Assembly: GCF_036388275.1 (NCBI RefSeq)
Contig: NZ_DASVSF010000110.1
Location: forward strand, 62,001-126,000
DNA: 64,000 nucleotides
Direction: 5' to 3'
From: Longimicrobium sp.
GTDB lineage: Bacteria > Gemmatimonadota > Gemmatimonadetes > Longimicrobiales > Longimicrobiaceae
Position 1 is the stretch's first letter. Each line of letters opens with the position of its first letter. Below are positions 35,627 through 44,474 of this stretch, piece after piece. The notes below the pieces were generated by a model. The model saw only the letters and a program-made list of their open reading frames with translations. It ran no database searches and was not told the origin of the DNA. A program made the translations under genes and the position numbers.

Positions 35627-35665
35627 CGTGGGGCTTTGTCAAGAGCGCTCTATCCAGAACCAACG

Positions 35666-35908
35666 ATGGATTTCAAGAAAGCCACCGACATCCTGACCCG
35701 CCGCATCACGGCCGACGAGATCGCCGAAGCCGCTGGCGTGTCGATCAGTTCGATTGCCCGCGCGCGTCTGGACCAGTCCAGTTCTGCCTACCGCTCACCG
35801 CCGCCCGATTGGCCGCCGGTGCTCGCGCATTTGGCGCGTGAGAGGTGCCGTGAATTGACTGACCTCACGCGCGCCCTCGAAAACGTGCCAATCAGACCAG
35901 AAGGTTGA
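35666..35908 (+). CDS. Small helix-turn-helix regulator
   Basis: 80 residues from ATG 35666 (MDFKKATDILTRRITADEIA). The HTH is visible: RITADEIAEAAGVSISSIARARL. The remainder is short with a Pro-rich turn and a C-terminal helix (ERCRELTDLTRALENV). It begins the low-GC cassette, reads in the same direction as the methyltransferase and lies behind a palindrome, so it is probably its autorepressor or a control protein like those of restriction-modification systems. It is too short to classify further. Confidence 0.7.
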   Translation: MDFKKATDILTRRITADEIAEAAGVSISSIARARLDQSSSAYRSPPPDWPPVLAHLARERCRELTDLTRALENVPIRPEG

Positions 35909-35948
35909 GACTGCGCGCGGCTTCCCGTAATTTCGTCCCGGTCAACTA

Positions 35949-35978
35949 TTGCGCGTTGCGGTGGAGCCGGCCTATTCT
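35949..35978 (+). promoter_or_regulatory. Possible promoter before the methyltransferase
   Basis: TTGCGC at 35949-35954 and TATTCT at 35973-35978 with an 18-base spacer, 31 bases before the GTG at 36010. Confidence 0.35.
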
Positions 35979-36009
35979 CATATGCCCATCGTTACCGTTC
36001 TCGACCTAC

Positions 36010-36858
36010 GTGAGTAAAAGCGCTATTCGGACCCGACCAGAGAAGATTGGTGGCCCCCGGCCGTTCCTGCGCTGGCCCGGCGGGAAGCGTTGGGCTGCAC
36101 CGACTATCGCTAAGCTTATAGAACCGGCCCTTCGCTGCCGGTATATAGAGCCATTCCTCGGTGGAGGCGCGGTTTTCTTTCATCTCCGTCCCGGCAGGGC
36201 ACTGCTCGCAGATTTGAACTCAGATCTGGTAGAAACGTACGTGGCAATCCGTGATCGTCCGCAGGAAATTGTCCGCATTCTTGAGCAATGGACGGCAAGT
36301 GAAAACACTTTCTATTCTCTTCGGGGGTGGAAGCCCACTACTCCACTTGAACGTGCGGCCCGGTTCCTATTCCTGAACCGGACCTCGTTTGCAGGAATTT
36401 ATCGGGAGAACCGTGATGGAGACTATAACGTTCCATTCGGCGGCGGTGCCAGGACGCACCGGATCCTGATTGACACGGACTTGCTTTCGCTCGCATCTGA
36501 GGCCCTCAACGCTGTTGAGTTGGTCAATGTTGACTTTGAGGCTACTTTGGATCGAGCTGGGATAGGTGACGTAGTGTATTGTGACCCTCCCTACCCGCCG
36601 AGCCGCCGGGGGGGCTTCGAGCGGTACAACGGCCGGCCATTCTCTTGGGCTGATCACGTTCGCTTGTCAGAAGCGGCTCACCGAGCGAAGTCGCGGGGTT
36701 CACTCGTGATCATTAGCAACGGTACCAATCCTGAGATCGAGGAACTCTACGCGGATGCTGACATTCGGGTGCTTGAACGGGGTAGCCAGGTTAGCCGGAC
36801 TGTCTCGGGTCGGGGCCGCGTCCGTGAGTTGCTGTTTATCCTTCAGCCCACGCGGTGA
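36010..36858 (+). CDS. D12-class adenine-N6 DNA methyltransferase (Dam-like)
   Basis: 282 residues from GTG 36010, matching the usual Dam length; the open frame starts earlier with a TTG at 35905 but that adds 35 unrelated residues. Motif X FLRWPGGKRW at about 19, motif I YIEPFLGGGAVFFHL at about 45, LADLNSDLVETY, and catalytic motif IV VVYCDPPYPP at about 188 are all intact. Transfers methyl from AdoMet to adenine N6 in a short site (GATC in classic Dam; unknown here). No restriction nuclease gene is recognisable next to it; the next three genes are a phosphoesterase, an ATPase and an unknown. Lower GC than the chromosome. Confidence 0.9.
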   Translation: MSKSAIRTRPEKIGGPRPFLRWPGGKRWAAPTIAKLIEPALRCRYIEPFLGGGAVFFHLRPGRALLADLNSDLVETYVAIRDRPQEIVRILEQWTASENTFYSLRGWKPTTPLERAARFLFLNRTSFAGIYRENRDGDYNVPFGGGARTHRILIDTDLLSLASEALNAVELVNVDFEATLDRAGIGDVVYCDPPYPPSRRGGFERYNGRPFSWADHVRLSEAAHRAKSRGSLVIISNGTNPEIEELYADADIRVLERGSQVSRTVSGRGRVRELLFILQPTR

Positions 36859-36879
36859 TTTCGCCCGCATCGACCAACC

Positions 36880-38226
36880 ATGAAAAGTCTATCGCTTCTC
36901 CACTTGGGAGACGTCCACTATCCGGAGACAAGACACGGTGCAGCAGTAATCGACGACAAGGATCCTGGTTTTTCTGCCGCGCTAAAGGCTCGGGTCTCAC
37001 CGCATCGACTTACGGCCGTGATGGCGACCATCCGGCGACTGGCTGAAAACCAAGCTGATCTCGGCGGTGTACTGCTCTCAGGAGATCTAACCACGAATGC
37101 CAAGGTTGGCGAGTACAAAGAATGTATTCAGTATCTACAGAAATGCTTTGGCGGCCTGCAGCCGTGGGAATCAGATGGGCTTCATGTTGTTCCAGGGAAT
37201 CACGATGTGAATCGATCTAAGATCCCGTTGCCGGGGAGCGACGACGAACCGGATCCCGTTCCCCATGCCGACTCACTGGAGAAGTTCGAGGAGTTCCGGA
37301 CCGCTTGGGCAGAAATCGGAAGGCCGATCCTAGCTGTAGATGCCGTGCGCGTTACGGAACTAAACGCGTCAGGCTGTCGACTGCCGGTGATCTCCCTCAA
37401 CTCCTGTCTCGGTTGCGGTGAGTATCGTCGGCTCCCCGCGCGATTTCAGAAAGCGTACATATCGTTGCTCTCCGAAACGAAGACAGGAAGAGCTGACCAC
37501 CGCGATCTCGTTGAACAATTAGATACACCAGCCTTCGACGACACGCATCTAGCAGACATCGCCTCCACTCTTAGCGGGATCCCCTCGAGCGTTCCTGCAG
37601 TCGTGCTTGCCCACCATGGCCTATTACCGCAGGCCGTTCCACGGGTTGCACCGTATAGCGAAGTGATTAATGCTGGCATTGCACGCTACCGGTTTGCAGG
37701 GTGCAACAAGCCAATTATTTACTGCCATGGACACATTCATGAGAGCGCGGTTGAGATTTTGTCCCACCCCGAAGGTGGTCGACGGCCGCTGGTGACGGTT
37801 TCTGCGCCAGTGCTAGACGCTGGTTTCAACTTGATCAGCTTCTACTTCACAGACACGGGCCTAGTGCTTGGCTGTGAAGTCACTCGGTATGTCTTCCAGA
37901 ACTATGGAGACGTCACACCCATGGAGCCAATACGGATCCCACTTGGAGATAGAGACGAACCAGAATATGCGTCTGATGCTCTCAGTGTGAGAATCGGGAA
38001 GGTGCTTTCCCGCAAGGCAACCCGATTCCATGCGTTGTTTGCGGCGGTGAAGTCACAGTCCGCGGATGTTGAAGAAACCGTCGAAGAGGCAGGTTTGGCA
38101 AACGCGAGCCCAGCAGAAGATGAAGTCGTTGAGAGGCTTCGAGAGATGGAGTGGCTGGGCGTTGTTGAGATCACCGCGCGTGTGCAGGCACATAAGCACT
38201 GGATTCTGCGTCGGAGGCTTGTATGA
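36880..38226 (+). CDS. Calcineurin-like metallophosphoesterase
   Basis: 448 residues, 21 bases after the methyltransferase. Metal ligands in order: HLGDVHY (about 8-14), LLSGDLTT (about 65-72), GNHDVNR (about 106), LAHHGLL (about 243) and CHGHIHES (about 282). This is the complete set for a dinuclear phosphoesterase that may act on nucleic acid, nucleotides or proteins. A C-terminal extension of about 120 residues after the catalytic core (SVRIGKVLSRKATRFHALFA, EDEVVERLREMEWLGVV) resembles a winged-helix-like region and may contact DNA or the partner ATPase. Stop overlaps the next start (ATGA), so they are coupled. Confidence 0.88.
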   Translation: MKSLSLLHLGDVHYPETRHGAAVIDDKDPGFSAALKARVSPHRLTAVMATIRRLAENQADLGGVLLSGDLTTNAKVGEYKECIQYLQKCFGGLQPWESDGLHVVPGNHDVNRSKIPLPGSDDEPDPVPHADSLEKFEEFRTAWAEIGRPILAVDAVRVTELNASGCRLPVISLNSCLGCGEYRRLPARFQKAYISLLSETKTGRADHRDLVEQLDTPAFDDTHLADIASTLSGIPSSVPAVVLAHHGLLPQAVPRVAPYSEVINAGIARYRFAGCNKPIIYCHGHIHESAVEILSHPEGGRRPLVTVSAPVLDAGFNLISFYFTDTGLVLGCEVTRYVFQNYGDVTPMEPIRIPLGDRDEPEYASDALSVRIGKVLSRKATRFHALFAAVKSQSADVEETVEEAGLANASPAEDEVVERLREMEWLGVVEITARVQAHKHWILRRRLV

Positions 38227-40223
38227 GTCCGCGATCACCGTTCGCGTTCGGTCGGCATGAGTATGCCGGGACTAACTCCTACTTCCTCCACCCTGAAATC
38301 TACGGTGAGGTGATTCGAGACGCTCCGACTCCCATTTATCTGATTGGACCGAGAGGAACTGGAAAAACAACGCTCTTGCGGGCTCTCCACTGGAAGGAGC
38401 GTCTTCAAAATAAGTCCCTCCGAGTCGCGCTTCCCACCGATGTGTTCGGGAGTCCGGCGGGCCGGTTCTTGGGGATCTACTTGAAGCTGCCGGAGATCTT
38501 GCTCGGTGTTGTTGATACTTGGCTTTCCGATTTGGATCAAGAGCGAGCCGGTATGGTCCTCGGTCTCTATCTCGACCTGGTGTGGGGTGAAGCGTTGTGT
38601 ACTGCGGTGGCTGAGCTTCTCGCCACTGGCGTCTTCTGCACCAGCCCGGAGAGGGAGACTCACGCCGTACAGAAGTTCAGCCAGGTCTATCGCACGACCT
38701 TCACCCGATCATCACGCCGCCTGCCAGCAACGGTGTCTGAGTTGGGATCTACCCTGTTGGACCTTCGCGCAGAAATTGAACAATCCGCGAAGACTCGTCG
38801 TCCCTATGATGAGATTCTCGGCTATCATGCGGTCGGCCAGATTGGCGTGTTCGGGCGTCTGCTCGGTGAAGCCCTCGAACCAATCTGCCGCATCGACGAC
38901 TCGGCCGACCCTTGGCATTTCCGGATCTGCATGGATGAAGGTGAAACGCTCAGTGATTTTCAATTGTTGGTGCTTAACACGATGGTGAGAACGACGAAAA
39001 CCCCTGTGATGTTCATCGTTTCCTTTGTGAGCATGCCGACAGAAGTACATCGTACCCTGTTCGATCACTTAACCCTCCAAGCTACGGATCGCGAGATTGT
39101 TTCCTTCGAGCGTCTACTGACCGACAGGCGTTTCCGGCAGTTCGCCGAAGGAGTAGCCACCGTCAGGCTCCGGGACCTGGCTCCTGAAGAAAGCTTCGAT
39201 GTGTATCGCGCCTTTGGTACGTTGGATGTCAATGGCCTGTTGCATCGGATTCTTACAGAATCAGTTTCTCCCTTTGCCAAGGAGTTAGAACGACGGGCAG
39301 AAGCTTTGATGACCGATCCGTTCTTCCTCGGAATAACCAAAGCAACTCCCACGGAAACGGAGGAGGGTTCTTCGAACGAATCATACGAGGAAGAAGATGG
39401 ATATCCCCAAGATGATGACTCTGTGGAAGTGACTAGCCAAGCTCCGCCGATCTATCAGGCGTTTCTCATCCAAGAACTCGGAATTCGATTGCCCCCCGTC
39501 GATACTCCTTGGAAGCGCCGGAAGCAAGAGAGTTCTCAGCTACGGAAGCGAATGGTTGCTGCTTACCTAGCTATCTGCCAGCGCTTGAACCGAGATCCGC
39601 GCTATGCTTCAGCGCACATGGTTCTTCAACTTAGTGATCTTTGTATCCGCGACTTCCTGCGGTTCGTAGATCATATTTTTCAGCATTTCGGAGGCGATTT
39701 GAAGGCGTTTCTAGCGGGACAAGTTTCAGCAGCCGTTCAAGATGAAGCGATCAAGCAAGCCAGTATTACAAAGTCGCAAGGCGTTGACGAGTCTGGGGTA
39801 ACCTCACCACGGGAAGTCGAGATGGTGGTGCGCGGGCTCGGCCGGATCACAAAGATCCTCCAAACTCGCGGCGCTCAGCAGCAGCATCTCTTGTCAAGCG
39901 AACGGGGCGTATTCGTCTTGCCGCGGCACAATCTTAAACCTGAACGCCTTCACGGTATCTACCGGCACGTGCGCGAAGCCGCTGAGGCAGGTTTTCTGCG
40001 GATTACCGAACTTTCCAAGGATGAAATAAAGTTCCGGCTCCATGCCTCCCTTGCACCTGCTTACGGTCTTTCATACCGAGGAGCGTACTATCCTGTCCAG
40101 AGTGATTGGAGAGACATGGAGCAGCTTAGCTGTGCCCAGACCGACGCAGAGGTAGAAAGCATAGCAATACGTGTCGGTCGCCGACTTGCCGGCGACGAAG
40201 TGCTGTCTCTGTTTCCGGAGTGA
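38223..40223 (+). CDS. Large P-loop ATPase, ORC/Cdc6-like AAA type (tentative)
   Basis: 666 residues. N-terminus SPFAFGRHEYAGTNSYFLHP, then Walker A IGPRGTGKTTLL (about 40-52) and Walker B FRICMDEGETLS (about 234-243) with a downstream sensor-like VMFIVSFVSMP. The layout recalls the ORC-CDC6-like AAA ATPases described in bacterial conflict systems, but that is by eye. A Glu/Ser-rich linker (about 378-400) separates it from a C-terminal half that ends in a winged-helix-like region (LKPERLHGIYRHVREAAEAG). Probable NTP-dependent sensor or motor of the cassette. Followed three bases later by the 40227 gene. Confidence 0.82.
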   Translation: MSPRSPFAFGRHEYAGTNSYFLHPEIYGEVIRDAPTPIYLIGPRGTGKTTLLRALHWKERLQNKSLRVALPTDVFGSPAGRFLGIYLKLPEILLGVVDTWLSDLDQERAGMVLGLYLDLVWGEALCTAVAELLATGVFCTSPERETHAVQKFSQVYRTTFTRSSRRLPATVSELGSTLLDLRAEIEQSAKTRRPYDEILGYHAVGQIGVFGRLLGEALEPICRIDDSADPWHFRICMDEGETLSDFQLLVLNTMVRTTKTPVMFIVSFVSMPTEVHRTLFDHLTLQATDREIVSFERLLTDRRFRQFAEGVATVRLRDLAPEESFDVYRAFGTLDVNGLLHRILTESVSPFAKELERRAEALMTDPFFLGITKATPTETEEGSSNESYEEEDGYPQDDDSVEVTSQAPPIYQAFLIQELGIRLPPVDTPWKRRKQESSQLRKRMVAAYLAICQRLNRDPRYASAHMVLQLSDLCIRDFLRFVDHIFQHFGGDLKAFLAGQVSAAVQDEAIKQASITKSQGVDESGVTSPREVEMVVRGLGRITKILQTRGAQQQHLLSSERGVFVLPRHNLKPERLHGIYRHVREAAEAGFLRITELSKDEIKFRLHASLAPAYGLSYRGAYYPVQSDWRDMEQLSCAQTDAEVESIAIRVGRRLAGDEVLSLFPE

Positions 40224-40226
40224 AGT

Positions 40227-41246
40227 ATGGATGCTATTAGCCGGTTTCGCGCAGGGCACGTGGCCGCTGTGTCACATCGGAGTCATTCCGTCTCAGATAT
40301 CGTTGGCGGTCGATACGATCTCCTCATCGTGGTTTCAAGTTGGGAGGAGCGCGTCGGATGTATCTCACTTGCTACGGATTTACAAGTGCAGAGAGCCGTA
40401 CTAGTTCTGTACGACGAGGTTGATCCAGATGGGTACCGCAAGAAAAACGATGCCCTCTTGGAAACGTTCATGCGGCAGATAGCAAAGGAGTACGTACCCC
40501 TCCAGCATAAAGCCACCGCTCTGCTGGAAACCTCGCTCGGGATATTCGAGCAGATGATGGAGGCGTCAACACATCTCGGACGACCAATCGACGTCCTGCT
40601 CGATGCATCTACATGCCAGCGGTACCACATTCTTGCAGTCCTGGCAAACGGGTTTCGAAGCGGTATCCTGCGGAGAATTTCTGTTTTCTACGCGGAGGGT
40701 GATTACCCGGCCGGCGAGGTTGGTCTAGAAGTCGTGTTTGGGGAGGGTGTCTGGAAGTCGATCCCAGTACCCGGAATGGAGGGAGAATATCGACCTGACA
40801 AGTCGTTGCTCTATTGCGTATCTGTTGGGTTTGAGGGCCATAAGACTTTGCGTGTGGTAGCCCGAGCCGATCCCGACCGGGTGGTGCTGGTATTTCCGAA
40901 GCCGGGCATAACGGCAGAGTACGAGCAGAGAACCCGCATTGCGAACAAAGCACTCATTGAGCAGTACGCAATTCCTGAGTCATCTATCATTTCAGCGCAT
41001 GCAGGCGATGCGGTCGGAGCATGGGCCGCGATGGCTGAGGCTTCCGTCGAGAACTGGCCGGAAGAGAATTGTGTTTACCTCTTGAACGGCACGAAACCTC
41101 ACTCACTTGCAATGGGCTTGCGCGCGGTAACTACGCACTCTCCGGCGGTCCTCTACAGTGTACCGGAGGCCTATCGCGTCGTGAATATCCCGGCCAGAGG
41201 AGTATTCTGGCGCTATGATGTAGAGAATTTGGCGATTCCGGGATGA
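40227..41246 (+). CDS. Unknown last gene of the methyltransferase-phosphoesterase-ATPase cassette
   Basis: 339 residues, starting 3 bases after the ATPase stop, so surely part of the same unit. I do not recognise the family. A strand-helix unit near the N-terminus (RYDLLIVVSSWEERVGCISL, then AVLVLYDEVD) and later ones (PIDVLLDASTC, DRVVLVFPKPG, CVYLLNGTKPHSL) suggest a Rossmann-like alpha/beta protein. Charged conserved-looking residues EER and DAST may form a site. It could be the effector or sensor of the system. No signal peptide or membrane segment. Confidence 0.75.
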   Translation: MDAISRFRAGHVAAVSHRSHSVSDIVGGRYDLLIVVSSWEERVGCISLATDLQVQRAVLVLYDEVDPDGYRKKNDALLETFMRQIAKEYVPLQHKATALLETSLGIFEQMMEASTHLGRPIDVLLDASTCQRYHILAVLANGFRSGILRRISVFYAEGDYPAGEVGLEVVFGEGVWKSIPVPGMEGEYRPDKSLLYCVSVGFEGHKTLRVVARADPDRVVLVFPKPGITAEYEQRTRIANKALIEQYAIPESSIISAHAGDAVGAWAAMAEASVENWPEENCVYLLNGTKPHSLAMGLRAVTTHSPAVLYSVPEAYRVVNIPARGVFWRYDVENLAIPG

Positions 41247-41344
41247 TTACATGCCTGTGAGATTGACCTCTCTGGGCAACGCGAGAGACAGTAACTTTAT
41301 GTTCTTTCGGTGCTCCAGCTGTCCCCTCGCCTCCTACACGTAAC

Positions 41345-44300
41345 ATGCGACGATTCGCCCTCGCGACAACGGTGTTGTTGGCCTTCGCTGCCCCACTGTC
41401 GGCCCAGCGCACGCAGGCCCCCATCGCGCTCTCCGATCCTGACGGGCAGGAGCTCGTCATCGAAGAGCTGAACGTGCGGGCGGCGGTGCAGGGGGTGTTC
41501 TCGCTCACCGAGATGGAGATCGTCTTCCGCAACCCGCACGGGCGCCGGATGGAAGGGCGGTTCAGCGCAGTGCTGCCGGAGGGCGCTACCGTCAGCCGCT
41601 TCGCCAAGGAAGTGAACGGTCACCTGATGGAGGGCGAGGTGGTGGAGCGGCTGCGCGCCAACCGCGTGTACGCCGAAATCCTTCACCAGATGCGCGACCC
41701 CGCGCTGCTGGAGCAGGACCAGGGCAACCGCTTCAGCGCGCGCATCTTTCCCATCGAGGCCAACACCACCGTGCGCGTGGTGCTGGGCTACACGCGGCTG
41801 CTTCCGCTGGAGGGCGGCGTGCGCAGCTACCGCGTGCCGCTGCGCGGGCTGCCGCGGATCGGGATGATGCGGGTGACGGCGCACGTGCAGCCGCTACCGC
41901 ACGAGGCGCAGGTGTCGGCCACGCTGGCGGGCCCGCCGGGAAGCCGGATGGTGGATGGGCGGACGCTGGCGTGGGAAGACGAGAGCTTCACCCCCACCGA
42001 AGACCTGGAGATCCGCTGGAGCCCGCGCCCGGACGCCCCGCGCGAGTACCTGCTGCGCGCCGGACCGTACTACCTGGCCGGCGTGCGGCCGGACGTGGCC
42101 CCCGCGCCCCCCGCGGCGGTGGACACGCGATGGGTGTTCCTGCTGGACACGTCGGCCTCCGCCGCGGAGGGGATGGACCACCGGCTGGCCGCGCTGAGGA
42201 CGGTGCTCGCGGCGCTCCCGGGCGGACAGGTGGAGCTGGTGGCGTTCGACCAGCAGGTGGCGCCGCTGGGCACCTTCCGCACCCCCGCCGAGGCCGCGCG
42301 CCGCGTGGAAGCGCTCGTCCGCGAGCGCGGACTGCTGGGCGGCACCGACCTCAACGCCGCCTTGGCCTCCATCGAAGAGCGCGCCGCGCGGCAGCCCGGC
42401 ACGCGCTTCGTGCTGGTGAGCGACGGCGCCGCGACGGTGGGCCAGACCGCGCCCACGGAGATGTTCCGCCCCCTGGACCGCATGGCAGCGGGCACGCAGG
42501 TGAGCGCGCTGGTGCTGGGCGCACGCGAAGACGCGGGCGCGCTCCGCCAGGTCGTGCAGGGGCGCGGGCGCATCGTCCGGGTGCCCTTCACCGAGGGCAT
42601 GGAGGACCGCGCCCGCGAGGCCGCCGCGCGCCTGGCGCTGCCGCCCGGGCGCACCGTGCCCGTGCGCGACGCCACGGCCGACGTGTTCCACGCCACCGGC
42701 GCGGAAGACGTGCAGGCGGGCGGGGAAGTGCTGGTGCTGGGCCGGCTGCGCGGGCGCGAGCAGACCCGGCTGGCGGTGGACGGCGTGCGCGTGGGCACCG
42801 GGGTGCGGCTGGACGAGGCCCGGTTCGGGCCTCTGCTGGTGCGCGAGTTCCATCGCGCGCACCTGGAAAAGCTGCAGGAGGAAGAGCGCTACGCCGATGG
42901 CGATGCGGCCCGCCGCCGCCTGGCAGAGGAGCAGGTGAAGCTCAGCATCGAGCACCGGGTGATGGTGCCGCGCACGACGATGCTGGTGCTGGAGACGGAA
43001 GCCGACTACGTGCGCTTCGGGATCGACCGCAGGGCGCTCGCGCAGATCCTGGTCGTGGGCCCGCGCGGCATCGAGCGGCTGGACCGCCGCCGCGCGCCGC
43101 GCCTGGCCCGCGCCGCATCCGAGAGCACGATGGCGCCCGACACGGTCCTGGGCCCCCCGCCGCCGCGACCCCCTGCGCCGCTCGCGCTCGATGGTATTGC
43201 GGTGAATACCGCGGGTGCGGAGCGCGAGAGAGCCGAGCGAAGGCCGCGCGCGTCCGCGGGCGCCCCGCCGCCCCCTGCACCCGTATCCGCGCCGCCCCCG
43301 CCCGTATCCGCGCCACCCCCGGCCATGGCGCCGCCGCCACCGCCGCCGCCACCGATGGCATCAGCGCCACCGCCCGCGCCGGCGGCAACGTGGGTGGGCG
43401 CCCGCCGCTTTCGCCCGGGCGAGGTAGACAGCCTGCGCGCACGGCTGGCCGCCAACCCGCGGGATCGCGCGCTCTACAACCAGCTCAGCGAGGCGCTGGC
43501 CGAGGCGGAGCGGTGGCGCGAGCTGCGCGAGGTGGCGTTCCGCTGGCAGCCGATGGACCCCGATAACCCGCAGGTCTACGAGAGCCTCGCGCTGGCCAGC
43601 CACAGCCTGGGGATGACGGACGAGGCGGTCCGCGCCACGGGATCGCTGGTGGAAGTGGCGCCCGGAAAGCCCGAGATGCTGCAGCGCGCCGCGATGCTGC
43701 TCTGGCGCGTGGGCGCGCGGACGGCGTGGGAGGCGCCGGCGCGCCGCGCGGTAGAGATGCGTCCGGACCTGCCCAACCCGCGCCGCACGCTGGCGCTGCT
43801 GCTCTGGCAGGCGGGCCGCCTGGAAGAATCCGCACAGACGCTGGAGCAGGCGCTGCAGACGCCGGTGGACCGGTGGTACGGCAACGCCACGGCCGTGGTG
43901 CGCGACGAACTGGGATACGTCTACCGCGCCTGGATGCGCGCCGAGCCGGGCCGCGAAGCCGAGATCCGCCAGCGCGCCCGGGAGCACGGCGTAAAGCTGG
44001 ACGGGCCGGACCGCCTGCGGATCACCATGACCTGGGACACGGACGCCAACGACGTAGACCTGCACGTGGTGGATCCCGCCGGCGCGCACGTGTACTACGC
44101 GCAGAAGGATGCCCCGAGCGGCCTCCACCTGCTGCAGGACATCCGGCAGGGCTTTGGTCCCGAGGTGGTGCGGACCGACCGCGTGCTGCCGGGCACGTAC
44201 CACGTGGGCGTCAACTGCTACAGCGCGGGCCCCATGGGCGTCAGCCGCGGCATGATCGTGGTAATGGAGCCGGTGGAGAGCGGCGACGTTCGCGTGCGGA

Positions 44301-44392
44301 TCGAGCCCTTCCGCCTGCTCCCGAACCGCGGCGACGTGCAGCCGGTGCTCACGCTGAACCCGTCAGCCGCCGATCGATCGCATCGCCAATGA
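41345..44392 (+). CDS. Exported VIT-VWA-TPR protein
   Basis: 1015 residues. Signal peptide (RRFALATTVLLAFAAPLSAQ). VIT domain about 25-160 (VFSLTEMEIVFRNPHGRRM, HQMRDPALLEQDQGNRFSAR). VWA domain about 258-430 with metal-ion site DTSASAAEG, GGTDLNAAL and VSDGAAT. A low-complexity Pro/Ala tract at about 640-685 precedes TPR-like repeats (about 700-860). The last 120 residues are a beta domain with MTWDTDANDVDLHVVDPAGA and QKDAPSGLHLLQD, like DUF2135 of YfaP. This is a common architecture in Gemmatimonadota and Acidobacteria, probably periplasmic; ligand unknown. High GC resumes here. Confidence 0.85.
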   Translation: MRRFALATTVLLAFAAPLSAQRTQAPIALSDPDGQELVIEELNVRAAVQGVFSLTEMEIVFRNPHGRRMEGRFSAVLPEGATVSRFAKEVNGHLMEGEVVERLRANRVYAEILHQMRDPALLEQDQGNRFSARIFPIEANTTVRVVLGYTRLLPLEGGVRSYRVPLRGLPRIGMMRVTAHVQPLPHEAQVSATLAGPPGSRMVDGRTLAWEDESFTPTEDLEIRWSPRPDAPREYLLRAGPYYLAGVRPDVAPAPPAAVDTRWVFLLDTSASAAEGMDHRLAALRTVLAALPGGQVELVAFDQQVAPLGTFRTPAEAARRVEALVRERGLLGGTDLNAALASIEERAARQPGTRFVLVSDGAATVGQTAPTEMFRPLDRMAAGTQVSALVLGAREDAGALRQVVQGRGRIVRVPFTEGMEDRAREAAARLALPPGRTVPVRDATADVFHATGAEDVQAGGEVLVLGRLRGREQTRLAVDGVRVGTGVRLDEARFGPLLVREFHRAHLEKLQEEERYADGDAARRRLAEEQVKLSIEHRVMVPRTTMLVLETEADYVRFGIDRRALAQILVVGPRGIERLDRRRAPRLARAASESTMAPDTVLGPPPPRPPAPLALDGIAVNTAGAERERAERRPRASAGAPPPPAPVSAPPPPVSAPPPAMAPPPPPPPPMASAPPPAPAATWVGARRFRPGEVDSLRARLAANPRDRALYNQLSEALAEAERWRELREVAFRWQPMDPDNPQVYESLALASHSLGMTDEAVRATGSLVEVAPGKPEMLQRAAMLLWRVGARTAWEAPARRAVEMRPDLPNPRRTLALLLWQAGRLEESAQTLEQALQTPVDRWYGNATAVVRDELGYVYRAWMRAEPGREAEIRQRAREHGVKLDGPDRLRITMTWDTDANDVDLHVVDPAGAHVYYAQKDAPSGLHLLQDIRQGFGPEVVRTDRVLPGTYHVGVNCYSAGPMGVSRGMIVVMEPVESGDVRVRIEPFRLLPNRGDVQPVLTLNPSAADRSHRQ

Positions 44393-44420
44393 ACCGCAGC
44401 CGTCCAGCGTTGAGACGAGA

Positions 44421-44454
44421 AAAGCCCCGGAAGCACTTGCTTCCGGGGCTTTCC
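44421..44454. terminator. Bidirectional intrinsic terminator
   Basis: Perfect 14-base-pair stem AAAGCCCCGGAAGC (44421-44434) with GCTTCCGGGGCTTT (44439-44452), loop ACTT, between convergent genes. Confidence 0.9.
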
Positions 44455-44474
44455 GTATGCCTGCGGTGGCGCCG

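Noticed and set aside
40227..41246. Assigning the last cassette protein to SAVED, TIR or CARF sensors
   Set aside because: The strand-helix layout is suggestive but none of the motif residues of those families is visible.
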